DNA of 64,000 bases from NCBI RefSeq assembly GCF_002368335.1, contig NZ_AP018288.1, forward strand, positions 1,357,551 through 1,421,550. Direction: 5' to 3'. Shown here in pieces: positions 34,890 to 43,761 of the stretch; positions within the stretch are counted from its first letter, which is position 1; the number at the start of each line of letters is the position of its first letter. Both the position numbers and the translations under genes were made by a program. The notes under the pieces are model-generated. The model was not told the DNA's origin. It saw nothing but the letters and a program-made list of their open reading frames with translations, and did not search any database. The DNA comes from Nostoc sp. NIES-4103. GTDB lineage: Bacteria; Cyanobacteriota; Cyanobacteriia; Cyanobacteriales; Nostocaceae.

Positions 34890-36119
34890 ATGATCACTAC
34901 CGCTCAGTCTCCGGTTAAGTTTAATCCCTTTGTACCTGGTTTTCGGGAAGATCCTTACACTACCTATCGAGGATTGCGCCAACAAAATCCGATTCACTAT
35001 ACCTTCGATATGTGGATCATGACTAAATATCAAGACATTATCCAAGTCTTGAACTCGGATGCTGTCAGCGTTAACTACATTCCCCAGTACGTAGTGCAAC
35101 AAAACGTTGGTGATATTCCCGGTTTGGTGGAATTGGGTAAAAAAGCGATCGTCTTTACCGACCCCCCAGATCATGCACGCTTGCGTCGGTTGGCAGGACA
35201 AGCTTTCAGTAACACCAATATTAATGCCCATACTGCTTATGTTCAGCAGCTAATTGAGGAGTTAATTGCTCCAAAAATTCAAGAAGCTAGTTTTGATTTT
35301 GCTCAGATTGCCCATCAAATACCCTTGTATACTCTTTCCCATTTGCTTGGCATTCCTCATGAGTACATCAAAACTATCGATGAATATATTCACCGCGTTC
35401 GTTCTATCTTAGAACCAAGTTTGTTGACCAAAATGCGTATCCGTCGCATTGAGCAAGATTTACAATCCTGCCTAGCTATCTTTCAAGAAATCATTGATTA
35501 CCGTAAAACCCATTTGGGAGATGATTTACTCAGTAAATTGATTCAAGCCAGAGTCGGAGAAGATCGACTCTCAGATAGTGAACTGGGTATAGCCTGTGTG
35601 ATGACCTACGTTGCTGGTCACGAAACTTCTAAGGGATTGCTTACTAATGGAATTCTAGCCTTTATTCAGCACCCCAAACAGTGGCAAATTTTCCGAGAGG
35701 GAAAAGCTACTAACAAACAAGTAATTAATGAAATTCTACGCTTTGATCCACCCTTACAGCAAACGGTACGCCTAGCAGTAAGTGACTTGCAAGTTGGCTC
35801 TGAGATTATTCACAAAGGAGAGAAAATGCTCCTGTGTCTTGCTTCTGCCAACCGAGATGAGGATCAATTTGACAATCCTGATACTTTTGATATCACACGA
35901 GATGCTGCGGCTCAAATTGCTTTTGGGCATGGCATACACAATTGCTTAGGACAGATGATCGCCCGATTAGAAGGACAACTTCTGTTTACTTACCTCTGTG
36001 AACGAGTACAGGAAATTAGATTGAGTAATACTGATTATCGTTGGCATCCAGAGGGATTTATCACTCGTACCTTAACCTATCTACCTGTGACTTTCATCCC
36101 CGCAGCTTCAGGAATCTAG
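34890..36119 (+). CDS. Cytochrome P450
   Basis: 409 residues, the size of soluble bacterial class I P450s. Visible motifs: I-helix VAGHETSKGL (the usual second Thr is Ser), ExxR in NEILRFDPPLQQTVR, and the heme loop FGHGIHNCLGQMIARLE with the axial Cys. No membrane anchor. The relatives it suggests include CYP107-type enzymes and BioI, which oxidises ACP-bound fatty acid; an acyl-ACP substrate here is inference from context. No dedicated ferredoxin or reductase gene is present in the window, so general photosynthetic ferredoxin would have to serve. Start supported by AAGGAG about 14 nt upstream. Confidence 0.9.
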   Translation: MITTAQSPVKFNPFVPGFREDPYTTYRGLRQQNPIHYTFDMWIMTKYQDIIQVLNSDAVSVNYIPQYVVQQNVGDIPGLVELGKKAIVFTDPPDHARLRRLAGQAFSNTNINAHTAYVQQLIEELIAPKIQEASFDFAQIAHQIPLYTLSHLLGIPHEYIKTIDEYIHRVRSILEPSLLTKMRIRRIEQDLQSCLAIFQEIIDYRKTHLGDDLLSKLIQARVGEDRLSDSELGIACVMTYVAGHETSKGLLTNGILAFIQHPKQWQIFREGKATNKQVINEILRFDPPLQQTVRLAVSDLQVGSEIIHKGEKMLLCLASANRDEDQFDNPDTFDITRDAAAQIAFGHGIHNCLGQMIARLEGQLLFTYLCERVQEIRLSNTDYRWHPEGFITRTLTYLPVTFIPAASGI

Positions 36120-36180
36120 AGTCATTTTCCTCATAAAATTGCTATAGTTATAGCCCTTTATCAGTTGTCAGTAAGCAGCT

Positions 36181-36302
36181 ATCAGTAAACAGTAATGTGT
36201 TGATATTTGGGTCAGAATTTACCAACAATTTTGATAGGTGTTGTGCGCTGTAACACCAATATCATAGTCTGGATAACTGATAAATGTTTACTGTTCACTG
36301 AT
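36181..36302. repeat. Inverted-repeat element between the P450 and FAAL genes
   Basis: ATCAGTAAACAGTA (36181-36194) is inverted at 36289-36302 with 13 of 14 matches. The flanks contain further CAGTTGTCAGTAAGC-type heptamer variants. It fills most of the 261-bp gap and has no reading frame. It is repeat-derived DNA, possibly a MITE. Confidence 0.5.
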
Positions 36303-36380
36303 TTAATCTACCTCAACTTTGGCAGATTAGAGGCTGAAGCAAAAACTATTTCCACTCCCTGATTCTCAGGAAAACATTCG

Positions 36381-38093
36381 ATGAATTCTCGTCACTTAAA
36401 TAGTTTGATTGAAAAGTTGCTCTTCAGAGCAGAAAATCAACCCCATCAACCCCTTTATTACTTTCTAGATACTAGAGGTAGGGAATATGCTCACCTCACT
36501 TATGCCAGTTTATTAACAGCCGTTCAAAAGTTAGGAAGATGGTTGAGCGAAAAAACCGTAAGCGGCGATCGCGTGGCAATTCAGTTATCCACCAGCCCTG
36601 AATTTGTGATCACGTTTTTCGCTTGTCTTTACACTAATCGCATTCCAGTTCCCCTGAGTTCACCCAACCGCAAACATAACTGCGAACACTATCAAAAGAT
36701 TTTTAGCGATTGCGATGCAAGTTTAGTAGTAACGGATGCAAGCGTCCAAGACTTGTTTGTGAAAGAAAGCTCAGAAACATTTGATTTGATCGAGACTTTT
36801 CCTTCACTAGAAAGTTTAGAACCTCTGTTGACTTCAGTTGACCGACAAAGTAACGAAATTGCCTTTTTGCAATATACCTCTGGCTCTACCTCTTTTCCTA
36901 AAGGAGTGATAGTGAGTCATGAGAATATCATGGCTAACCAGAAAATGATTCAGCGCACTTTCGGTCACAGTAGTAACAGCATAGGGTTAGCTTGGGTTCC
37001 CCTATTTCACGACATGGGACTGATTGGTAGTATCTTTCAGCCTTTATATGTGGGATTTTCCTGTTATTTCATGTCTCCGGTTACCTTCCTCCAACGTCCG
37101 AAACTTTGGTTAAAAACCATCTCAGACAAAAAGGTAACAACTACAGGGGGGCCTAATTTTGCCTACGATCTCTGCGTCAAACGCATCGATCCCGCATCGT
37201 TAGCAGAACTATCCTTATCCTCTTGGGATGTAGCTTACAATGGGGCCGAACATATCAAACTCCAGACCCTAGAACAGTTTAGCGATACCTTTGCTCCCTA
37301 CGGCTTTAGAAAATCTGCCTTTTTACCTTGTTATGGTTTGGCAGAAGCAACCCTAATTGTTAGCGGTACAGATAAATCTCAAGAACCTTTGGCTTTGACT
37401 ATCCCTTGTAGCGGCGATGAAGTCCTGGATGCGGATGCATCCCAGCAGAAGGGCAACACCCGCACGGTAGTGAGCAATGGTCAGGTCATGCCAGAATTGT
37501 CCTTACGCATCATCAATCCTCAAACTTTAAAAGAATGTCCTTCCCATCACATTGGAGAAATTTGGATTGCAGGGCCGAGTATTACGCGCGGTTACTGGCA
37601 ACAACCCGATAAAAATCAGGAAACATTTGTTTATCGTGATGGATTGAGATTTTTACGGACAGGAGATTTAGGCTTTGTTGATTCTCAGCAGCAACTTTAT
37701 ATTACAGGGCGGCTCAAAGATTTAATCGTGATCGATGGGAAAAACTATTACCCACAGGATATTGAAGAAACGGTCAAAATGTCTCACCCCGCCTTCAACG
37801 AAGTTAATTGCGCTGTGTTTTCCGTTTCTGGAACGTATGCTCAAAAACTGATAGTAGTGACTGAAGTAGTTCGCCAATTTGCACAGCAAATTGATCGCTA
37901 CACTGATGAGCTTAAACAAGCTGTTCAGACTGCTGTCTATAACCATTATCAACTGACAGTTCATGATACTGTACTGCTCCAGTCAAATACCATTCCCAGA
38001 ACCACCAGTGGCAAAATTCAACGACAGCGTACCAAGTTGCTGTATCTATTGCAACAACTGGAAACTCTCGAAACAGTCAAAGAAAGTATCTGA
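36381..38093 (+). CDS. Fatty acyl-AMP ligase (FAAL)
   Basis: 570 residues and complete. The adenylation P-loop reads LQYTSGSTSFPKGV. Downstream core motifs are PLFHDMGLIG, CYGLAEATLIVSG and RTGDLGF, and the C-terminal catalytic-lysine region is RTTSGKIQRQR. The length and the PLFHDMGLIG/YGLAEAT pattern are those of FAALs rather than acyl-CoA synthetases. FAALs make acyl-adenylate from a free fatty acid and pass the acyl group to an ACP, here presumably the protein at 33563-33841. There is no fused ACP or PKS module. AGGA precedes the ATG. The next gene follows 25 bp on. Confidence 0.9.
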   Translation: MNSRHLNSLIEKLLFRAENQPHQPLYYFLDTRGREYAHLTYASLLTAVQKLGRWLSEKTVSGDRVAIQLSTSPEFVITFFACLYTNRIPVPLSSPNRKHNCEHYQKIFSDCDASLVVTDASVQDLFVKESSETFDLIETFPSLESLEPLLTSVDRQSNEIAFLQYTSGSTSFPKGVIVSHENIMANQKMIQRTFGHSSNSIGLAWVPLFHDMGLIGSIFQPLYVGFSCYFMSPVTFLQRPKLWLKTISDKKVTTTGGPNFAYDLCVKRIDPASLAELSLSSWDVAYNGAEHIKLQTLEQFSDTFAPYGFRKSAFLPCYGLAEATLIVSGTDKSQEPLALTIPCSGDEVLDADASQQKGNTRTVVSNGQVMPELSLRIINPQTLKECPSHHIGEIWIAGPSITRGYWQQPDKNQETFVYRDGLRFLRTGDLGFVDSQQQLYITGRLKDLIVIDGKNYYPQDIEETVKMSHPAFNEVNCAVFSVSGTYAQKLIVVTEVVRQFAQQIDRYTDELKQAVQTAVYNHYQLTVHDTVLLQSNTIPRTTSGKIQRQRTKLLYLLQQLETLETVKESI

Positions 38094-38118
38094 AGAGTAA
38101 AAATTAAAGTTTATAACT

Positions 38119-39156
38119 ATGCAACAAGCAAGCTATTTAGCTGAAATCCCAGAGCAGTATTCAGTTACAGAAGTAACAGAAGTTTTCCAACCCACAGAAA
38201 TAGATCACCGCCATCTTCAATATACACCTCTGTCGGGAATCAGGAAATGGATCAGATATGCGTGGTATCCCACCATCGATATGATCAGTCTTATTGGTGC
38301 AATTGGGGCGATCACTTCTTTTGTACATCAAGGCATTAGTTGGATTGACCTGGGAATTTTGCTTTTCATGTTTAACCTTGTGGGTTTGGCAGGAGAAGCA
38401 GGAATGCACAGACTCTTTGCCCATAAAAGCTATAAAGTAGTCAAACCCCTGCGGATTCTCTTGGCATTGGCTGGTTCAATGACTGGTGAAGCACCCATTC
38501 TTGAGTATGTGGCTTATCATCGTCGTCATCACATCTATGCAGATCAACAAGGCGATCCTCATACTCCCCATCACATTGCAGCTGAAAAACCTTTGTCTAG
38601 GATTAGAAATATCTGGCACTCCTTTTTTGGCTGGAAGTATAACTCCAAAACCAACCAAATCGCTTCACCTGAACGATATGCCAAGGATGTACTCGCTGAA
38701 CCAGCAATGGTGATGATCAATAACTATTTTTATGGCATCGTTTTGTCCTCGTTCTTCCTGCCAGCTTTACTAGGTTTTTTATTTACCGGGACTGCTTCTG
38801 GTGCATGGACTGCTTTTCTTTGGGGGGGATGTTTCAGATTTTGTGTGATGACCCTCATGGGAGATTTGATTATTCGCGCTGGTTGTCACCTTTTTGGTAC
38901 TCGTCCCTTTGTCGATCAAGCCAACAGTCACAGTGGTAACATTTGGTTTCTAGCAATTCCCACTTTGGGACTAGCATGGCATAACAATCATCATGCTTTT
39001 CCCGGTTCTGCTCTACTAAACATTGATTGGTGGCAAATAGATCCTAGTGGGTCATTTATTAGCTTGTTGGAAAAACTAGGCTGGGCTGAAAATGTCAAGC
39101 GACCAACACCAGAACAAGTAAAAGCGAAAAGGTTTCATCCCGAAATAGTTGGTTAA
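38119..39156 (+). CDS. Membrane fatty acid desaturase 2
   Basis: 345 residues with all three histidine boxes (HRLFAH, HRRHH, HNNHH) and the same hydrophobic layout as desaturase 1, but clearly divergent in sequence and with a longer N-terminus (about 50 residues before the first helix). Two desaturases in one cluster suggest a second double bond, or conversion of a double to a triple bond as in acetylenase members of this family. The sequence alone cannot distinguish these. It lies 25 bp after the FAAL and 44 bp before the thioesterase, so it is co-transcribed in all likelihood. Confidence 0.87.
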   Translation: MQQASYLAEIPEQYSVTEVTEVFQPTEIDHRHLQYTPLSGIRKWIRYAWYPTIDMISLIGAIGAITSFVHQGISWIDLGILLFMFNLVGLAGEAGMHRLFAHKSYKVVKPLRILLALAGSMTGEAPILEYVAYHRRHHIYADQQGDPHTPHHIAAEKPLSRIRNIWHSFFGWKYNSKTNQIASPERYAKDVLAEPAMVMINNYFYGIVLSSFFLPALLGFLFTGTASGAWTAFLWGGCFRFCVMTLMGDLIIRAGCHLFGTRPFVDQANSHSGNIWFLAIPTLGLAWHNNHHAFPGSALLNIDWWQIDPSGSFISLLEKLGWAENVKRPTPEQVKAKRFHPEIVG

Positions 39157-39200
39157 TTTTTTCAGCCAGTGCTTGCACAATCTCAGGACTTTCTTTACTT

Positions 39201-39659
39201 ATGGATGCTACGATCAAGACCGAAAAACTCAACAAACCTGTTGCTAAAATTAGAACTCCTGCTAATATCGTTTCCCTACGAGAAGCAATTCAGACATCTC
39301 CCTTTACAGTCTGGACTAATGCAGAGATTACTGCTTGTGAAGATGGTTTTGCTGAATTAATAGTCCCTATGCGAGAAGAATTAAAGCAGCATAGTGGTTT
39401 TACTCACGGGGCCGTGATTGGTTTTTTAGTTGATAGTGCCTGTTGTTGGGCAGCGGCTTCTAAGGTCGGTGATGTCGTGACTGCGGAATACAAGCTCAAC
39501 TTTATCGCCCCTGCGGTTGGGGAAAAATTGATTGCTAGAGGTTATGTGATTAAATCGACCTTTAGCCAAGTCATTACTAGAGCTGATGTGTTTTCTGTGA
39601 AAGGGACTAAGGAGAACCTTGTGGCTACTGGTTTAGCGACCGTAACCCCCTATGGTTGA
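39201..39659 (+). CDS. Hotdog-fold thioesterase, PaaI-like
   Basis: 152 residues. The motif HSGFTHGAVIGFLVDSACCWAA matches the PaaI/YbgC hotdog pattern HGG..(A/L)..L.D.A..., followed by the strands VVTAEYKLNFIAPAVGEKLIARG and SQVITRADVF. These enzymes hydrolyse acyl-CoA or acyl-ACP thioesters. At the end of this cluster it could release the modified fatty acid from the ACP, or edit stalled carrier. AGGA lies upstream of ATG 39201. An overlapping shorter frame at 39169 is a shadow. Confidence 0.8.
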   Translation: MDATIKTEKLNKPVAKIRTPANIVSLREAIQTSPFTVWTNAEITACEDGFAELIVPMREELKQHSGFTHGAVIGFLVDSACCWAAASKVGDVVTAEYKLNFIAPAVGEKLIARGYVIKSTFSQVITRADVFSVKGTKENLVATGLATVTPYG

Positions 39660-39923
39660 CCTAAAAACTGATAATATCTGGTCAACTTCATTAGGTAAAT
39701 GCTAAGACTTGAATTCATTTCCTGAAAAAGTTATCAAAGGTATGTCAAAGCAGGTTTTGTTTCTGATTTTTGAAGCTAAAAGGCAACATCTACAAAAGCA
39801 TATATTTCAGAATGTCAAAAAGAAGGAAATAGTAGCTTTGTAAAAGCTTTATGCTCAAATCATCTTTTTTCAGTAGCAAAAACTGCCTGACACTACCATA
39901 ATTTACTTACAAGCAACTTAAAT

Positions 39924-40820
39924 ATGTTTGCAACCTTAATTGATACGGCTTTGCCAACCTTGAGAAGTTCCTCAATCATCTACAGTCCCGCTAGTCGTTC
40001 TCGGTCTAATATTCAATTTATGGATATGGGAATAACGTGGATACGCTATTGCATTACTGGAGAAGAAAATAAACCCACTATTGTACTTAATACAGACCCT
40101 CCTTTAACTATTGAGTCTTACGATCAGACAATTGCCGAGCTTTCTCGCTATTTTAGAGTCATTGTTTTTGAAATACCAGGGTTTGGATTTTCCTTTCCTA
40201 AGAGATTAAGTTTTAGATATGATTTTGATTTTATTACAACCATCTTAGTTCAATTCTTAATCCGTCTCAATTTAGGCCCTTATGTATTAAGCTTTCCTTG
40301 TCTTTTGGGATTTTGCGCCATTAAAATTGCTAACCTTCATCCTGAGTTAGTTTCTCACATGGTTCTTAATCAAATTCCCACGTGGCAAGGTGCTTTAGAG
40401 TGGAAAAAAGGAAGAGATCCTCAAGGTATTCTCTCTACTCCTTTTTTTGGTCAAATAGCTTTACATTTTCTAAAAGAAAAGCGTTGTGGTAGCTGGTTTA
40501 ACCTCGTAAGTGCAGAATCTCAAACAGCGCAAAAATTAACGGAAATAGCACTTTCGTCTTACAAGTTGGGAGCGTGCTTTTCTCTGGCTTCGTGCTTTCA
40601 ATTTTACTTGCAAGAACAGCAACCTGATTTAGAACCCGTTAAACAACCTAGCCTGATTATTTGGGGAGAATGCGATGGTTCTCATGCACACACTGATAAG
40701 AGTCAGACTCGCCAGTTAACTCTTGATTCTGAAGAAGTTTATATTCAAAAAGCAGGTCATTCTCCTGAAGTTGAAGCTCCTCAAATTTTTGCTGAATCAG
40801 TTAAAAATTTAGTTGGTTAA
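39924..40820 (+). CDS. Alpha/beta hydrolase with an apparent Cys nucleophile
   Basis: 298 residues with a single alpha/beta-hydrolase fold and no signal peptide. Visible landmarks: EIPGFGFSFP (post-strand-4 turn), the nucleophile elbow LSFPCLLGFCAI where a Gly-X-Ser-X-Gly would be expected, the acid in IIWGECDGSH, and the catalytic His in KAGHSPEVEAP. Aligned by eye, Cys takes the nucleophile place and the flanking glycines are partly replaced. Cys nucleophiles occur in dienelactone hydrolases and PHA synthases. It may release, transfer or cyclise the acyl product. It is 264 bp beyond the thioesterase, so it could have its own promoter; membership in the cluster is likely but not certain. Confidence 0.75.
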   Translation: MFATLIDTALPTLRSSSIIYSPASRSRSNIQFMDMGITWIRYCITGEENKPTIVLNTDPPLTIESYDQTIAELSRYFRVIVFEIPGFGFSFPKRLSFRYDFDFITTILVQFLIRLNLGPYVLSFPCLLGFCAIKIANLHPELVSHMVLNQIPTWQGALEWKKGRDPQGILSTPFFGQIALHFLKEKRCGSWFNLVSAESQTAQKLTEIALSSYKLGACFSLASCFQFYLQEQQPDLEPVKQPSLIIWGECDGSHAHTDKSQTRQLTLDSEEVYIQKAGHSPEVEAPQIFAESVKNLVG

Positions 40821-41033
40821 AACTGACTGCGTTACAAAAGTAATAGTATCACTCTACTGACAGCAAAATCCTTCAAGTTCTCTATAAGAATCTGGTTTAA
40901 TTTGTAAAATTACCTATAAGAACAGAAAATAAGTATAATAATTTTCCATTTACAACTTAAGATTTGTATATGCTCAATCTATGAAATTTGATGCATTTTA
41001 TAGCTAATAAATAAATCCAATTAACAGGTTATT

Positions 41034-41669
41034 ATGTTCGCAAAAAAAAGTATTTACTGCCTTGCTTCTGTGACAGTTCTATTTACTGTAATGTCAAAAT
41101 CAGCATCAGCCGCCATTATCAAACAGACTGTTGATGATTTTAATGGCACTTTCAATTCAGTTAATTTACCAATTGGTAGTCGAGAAGTTCCTACAGGGGG
41201 AATTTCTGCAATACAGAACCCCAATTTACCAAGTGTAGTTACCTTCGATACAGATACCAAGCAAAGTATTTTTAATCTCAACTTTTTACTTCATTTTCCC
41301 CTTTTGAATGCTTTGGGGTTACAATCCATTCCTATTGCTCCCTTTGTAACAGGTTCATATAGGGTTGATGGACAAGATTTAATCGCTGATATGACAGGTC
41401 AAGGTATAGTAAGCGGATCTTCTCCTTTTGCCGGAATACAGACTTTCTTTCAAGTTCGATGGAGAGTTAAAAGTCCTTTAGATACTTCTACTTTCCTTGG
41501 TCAGATCGAATCAGAAGTTGTCACAATTTGTCCACCTTCTAGTGCATGTGTACAAACTACTGGTACAGGGAGAGCTACTGCCATTCCGGAACCTGGAACA
41601 ATAGCTGGAATTATTGTTGCTAGTGTAATGGGTTATTGTATGAAACGTCAGAGAAAAAAATCTTGCTAA
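41034..41669 (+). CDS. PEP-CTERM exported protein
   Basis: 211 residues. An N-terminal signal peptide (KKSIYCLASVTVLFTVMSKSASA) is followed by a beta-rich mature domain. The C-terminus has the PEP-CTERM sorting tripartite signal: AIPEPGTIAGIIVASVMGYC, a hydrophobic helix, then KRQRKKSC. Such proteins are processed by exosortase and directed to the cell envelope or exopolysaccharide. The mature part is not recognised. Its place just after the lipid cluster may be coincidental. Confidence 0.8.
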   Translation: MFAKKSIYCLASVTVLFTVMSKSASAAIIKQTVDDFNGTFNSVNLPIGSREVPTGGISAIQNPNLPSVVTFDTDTKQSIFNLNFLLHFPLLNALGLQSIPIAPFVTGSYRVDGQDLIADMTGQGIVSGSSPFAGIQTFFQVRWRVKSPLDTSTFLGQIESEVVTICPPSSACVQTTGTGRATAIPEPGTIAGIIVASVMGYCMKRQRKKSC

Positions 41670-41761
41670 TGTTGTGAAAGTAGTAATTTTTTGCTGGTGA
41701 ATCTTTGCCATTTGTCTAATTGCAAAGCTATACTTAATTTTTTGATTGTCAGGATTCTCAT

Positions 41762-42154
41762 ATGTCACCTTTAGTTAGTCTGATAACTACTTTGGCACTT
41801 TTGTTATACTTTGTTTTAACCATTAATGTCAGCAGATATAGAGTTAAATACAAGGTACCCGCTCCTCAAATGTCTGGACATCAAGACTTTGAAAGAGTGC
41901 TACGAGTCCAGCAAAATACTTTAGAACAGTTAGTTTTGTTCTTACCTGGGTTATGGTTATTTTCTCTGTATGTTAGTCCATTGTGGGGAACTGGACTTGG
42001 TGTTGTCTGGTTGGTAGGACGAATTGCATTCGCTTGGGGATATTATCAAGCTGCCAAGAAACGGGTTATTGGTTTTGCTATTAGTTTCATAAGCACCTTA
42101 GTATTACTCCTGGGTTCGCTTATTGGCATTATCCTGTTTCGTGTACAAATATAA
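41762..42154 (+). CDS. MAPEG-family membrane protein
   Basis: 130 residues and four hydrophobic helices. After the first helix comes FERVLRVQQNTLEQLVLFLP, the conserved MAPEG signature (ER..R.Q.N..E), followed by three more helices. MAPEG proteins include microsomal glutathione transferases and leukotriene C4 synthase, which conjugate glutathione to lipophilic electrophiles. A link to oxidised lipids from the neighbouring cluster is attractive but only inferred. Confidence 0.85.
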   Translation: MSPLVSLITTLALLLYFVLTINVSRYRVKYKVPAPQMSGHQDFERVLRVQQNTLEQLVLFLPGLWLFSLYVSPLWGTGLGVVWLVGRIAFAWGYYQAAKKRVIGFAISFISTLVLLLGSLIGIILFRVQI

Positions 42155-42202
42155 CTTTGTAATACTAATTCTCTATAATGCTTGACTTCATTTTCTCACA
42201 AG

Positions 42203-42337
42203 GTTGATGTCACAAAACAGCCTTTGAGTAAACCAAATTTGTATCATATTAGTGGCGTTGATTTTACTGCTGTTGATGGTTTTGGTGCTTTAACTGTACT
42301 GGTATTATATCAAGTTCGGATAAATAGTTATAATTTC
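42203..42337 (+). pseudogene. IS110-family transposase fragment
   Basis: A short open stretch reads NLYHISGVDFTAVDGFGALTVL, which matches from memory the central IS110/IS1111 transposase pattern LYRITGVDFTQ.DG.GVLTVQ. The similarity lasts about 40 residues and then degrades into repeat DNA. No start codon of its own, no ends and no catalytic DEDD domain remain, so this is a relic of an old insertion. Confidence 0.55.
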
Positions 42338-42347
42338 CAAAGTCATT

Positions 42348-42432
42348 GCACCCCACCCCCAACCCCTAAGAGTGAACAGGGAGGGGAAACGGAGGGGAAA
42401 GTTTGACTTCTGTCAAAGGCGGGGTGGGGTTC
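42348..42432. repeat. C/G-rich inverted repeat
   Basis: CCCCACCCC (42351-42359) pairs with GGGGTGGGG (42421-42429) around a G-rich interior. The downstream tail GTAATTAAGCGAACTT (from about 42446) recurs as GTAATTAAGCGGACTT after the compound element near 53,230. A dispersed palindromic repeat, non-coding. Confidence 0.5.
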
Positions 42433-42468
42433 TTCGCTTTTTATAAGTAATTAAGCGAACTTGATATT

Positions 42469-42575
42469 ATACCGTTTCACTTTAATAATGATACAAATAC
42501 GTTTCTAGGGGCGCACAGCTAGCTGTGCGCCCCTAGAAAAAATCTATATTTATCAGAATTTTCGTGAAATGGTAT
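42469..42575. mobile_element. MITE-like element A with a 38-bp perfect palindrome
   Basis: 107 bp bounded by ATACCGTTTCAC (42469-42480) and its inverse GTGAAATGGTAT (42564-42575), 11 of 12 matches. Inside, 42502-42539 is a perfect 38-bp palindrome centred on AGCT|AGCT, with arm TTTCTAGGGGCGCACAGCT. An element with the same ends but a different interior lies at 52779-52883, so the ends define a mobile family. The palindrome could also act as a bidirectional terminator. Confidence 0.65.
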
Positions 42576-42626
42576 GACAACTGGGATTGACATGAAGTTG
42601 TGAATTTTTTGAGTAAATAGACCAAG

Positions 42627-43085
42627 CTAGGGTTTATTTAGGCATTTTGTCATCAGGTAGCGATCGTGATCTTCAAACCCAACTCGGCGATAAAAACTTT
42701 GGGCAGAAGTATTTTCGCGCTCAACTTCAAGATGTAACGCCTGAACATTAAGGGAGATGCAAACCTCCTCAAGAAACTTAATTGTTTGCTTACCTATGCC
42801 CTGCCCTTGGTAATTAGCTTGGATATAAAGTTCATCAATGAAAGCATCACGCCCTCCGTATTCCAGGCTATATCCTAGTGTGAGAACGACATAACCAATT
42901 GCTTGACTCTCGTACTGAATTAACCAGACTCGACCCATTGACTTATCATTTAGCAATTGAATCAGAGCATTACGAGCAACGACCCTGTTAAAGGGGATAT
43001 AACCATCTACTTCATACAGTTCCTGGATTAAAATGAGCAGTGCCTCAATATCAATATTTTCTGCTAGCTTGAAGTGAATTTTCAT
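42627..43085 (-). CDS. GNAT-family N-acetyltransferase
   Basis: 152 residues. The acetyl-CoA-binding motif A reads ELYIQANYQGQGIGKQTIKFLEE, with the Q/R-x-x-G-x-G/A pattern as QGQGIG. The C-terminal motif B segment is ALHLEVERENTSAQSFYRRVGF. This is the common single-domain GNAT, which acetylates an amine of a small molecule, peptide or antibiotic. The substrate cannot be deduced and no functional partner is adjacent. Confidence 0.85.
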   Translation of the reverse strand: MKIHFKLAENIDIEALLILIQELYEVDGYIPFNRVVARNALIQLLNDKSMGRVWLIQYESQAIGYVVLTLGYSLEYGGRDAFIDELYIQANYQGQGIGKQTIKFLEEVCISLNVQALHLEVERENTSAQSFYRRVGFEDHDRYLMTKCLNKP

Positions 43086-43149
43086 GGCGATTTGAAGTGC
43101 GAACTAATTGGATAATTTGATATTTAACTTTATTACATTAAGCCTCTGT

Positions 43150-43380
43150 TTATTCTCTTTTTTTGACGAATGTATTGGTTAATAGAAATTTTTTAATGCT
43201 GTAATAGTAAAGAAGGTAGTTGGTACATAGAGTAGAACACTCGCGCGCTCCACAATCTTCGAGTGAAGAAGCCTCACTTGGATCAGTGTAACCTAAGAGC
43301 TTCATACCAGCACTAACACCTGCACGCACGCCTAAAACGCTGTCTTCTACTACAGTGCAATATGCAACTTCAACTCCCAC
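43150..43380 (-). pseudogene. C-terminal fragment of a HAD-like hydrolase
   Basis: The first 45 codons read YCTVVEDSVLGVRAGVSAGM and LLGYTDPSEASSLEDCGA. This is the motif III/IV region of beta-phosphoglucomutase/phosphatase-type HAD hydrolases (usually C.VVEDS..GV.A...AGM.V.GY). The catalytic N-terminal DxD part and the cap domain are missing, and the tail diverges. No ATG fits the start. A decayed gene remnant. Confidence 0.65.
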
Positions 43381-43761
43381 AGTGTTAGCAAAAGTTTATG
43401 AACACTGTTTTTGTTTCAGATTTAGACTGTACGTTGCATTCAACATTTCTGGTCGAACAGATATGTTTTCAAATCTGACTCTGATACAAAAAATATTTGA
43501 AAATTACGTTTAATGTGAATTAGATAGATGTTTTTTGCAAGTCTTTTATACTACACAGACTGAATCATGATAGAATCCAAACTGTGTTCATATAACAAAT
43601 ACCTATGTAACTATAGAAACCCTATTTTGCTTTCATAAGTAGTATATATGTACTATTATTTAAAGTTACATGCTACGTAAATAAGTTCCTAGATCGAAGC
43701 GGACTAGTATATTTTAATTACCAGCAGCTAGTAAATATCCTCTAAATTCAAGAAAACTGTT
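43381..43761. other. AT-rich intergenic region
   Basis: 381 bp with no reading frame or shared repeat recognised. The promoter of the PEP-CTERM gene at 43762 must lie here. The upstream part of the decayed HAD gene is not recognisable in this stretch. Confidence 0.4.

Noticed and set aside
31770..40820. The lipid cluster as a heterocyst glycolipid (hgl) or jamaicamide-type locus
   Set aside because: No PKS, ketoreductase or glycosyltransferase gene is present in the window; only the FAAL-ACP-desaturase part resembles jamABC.
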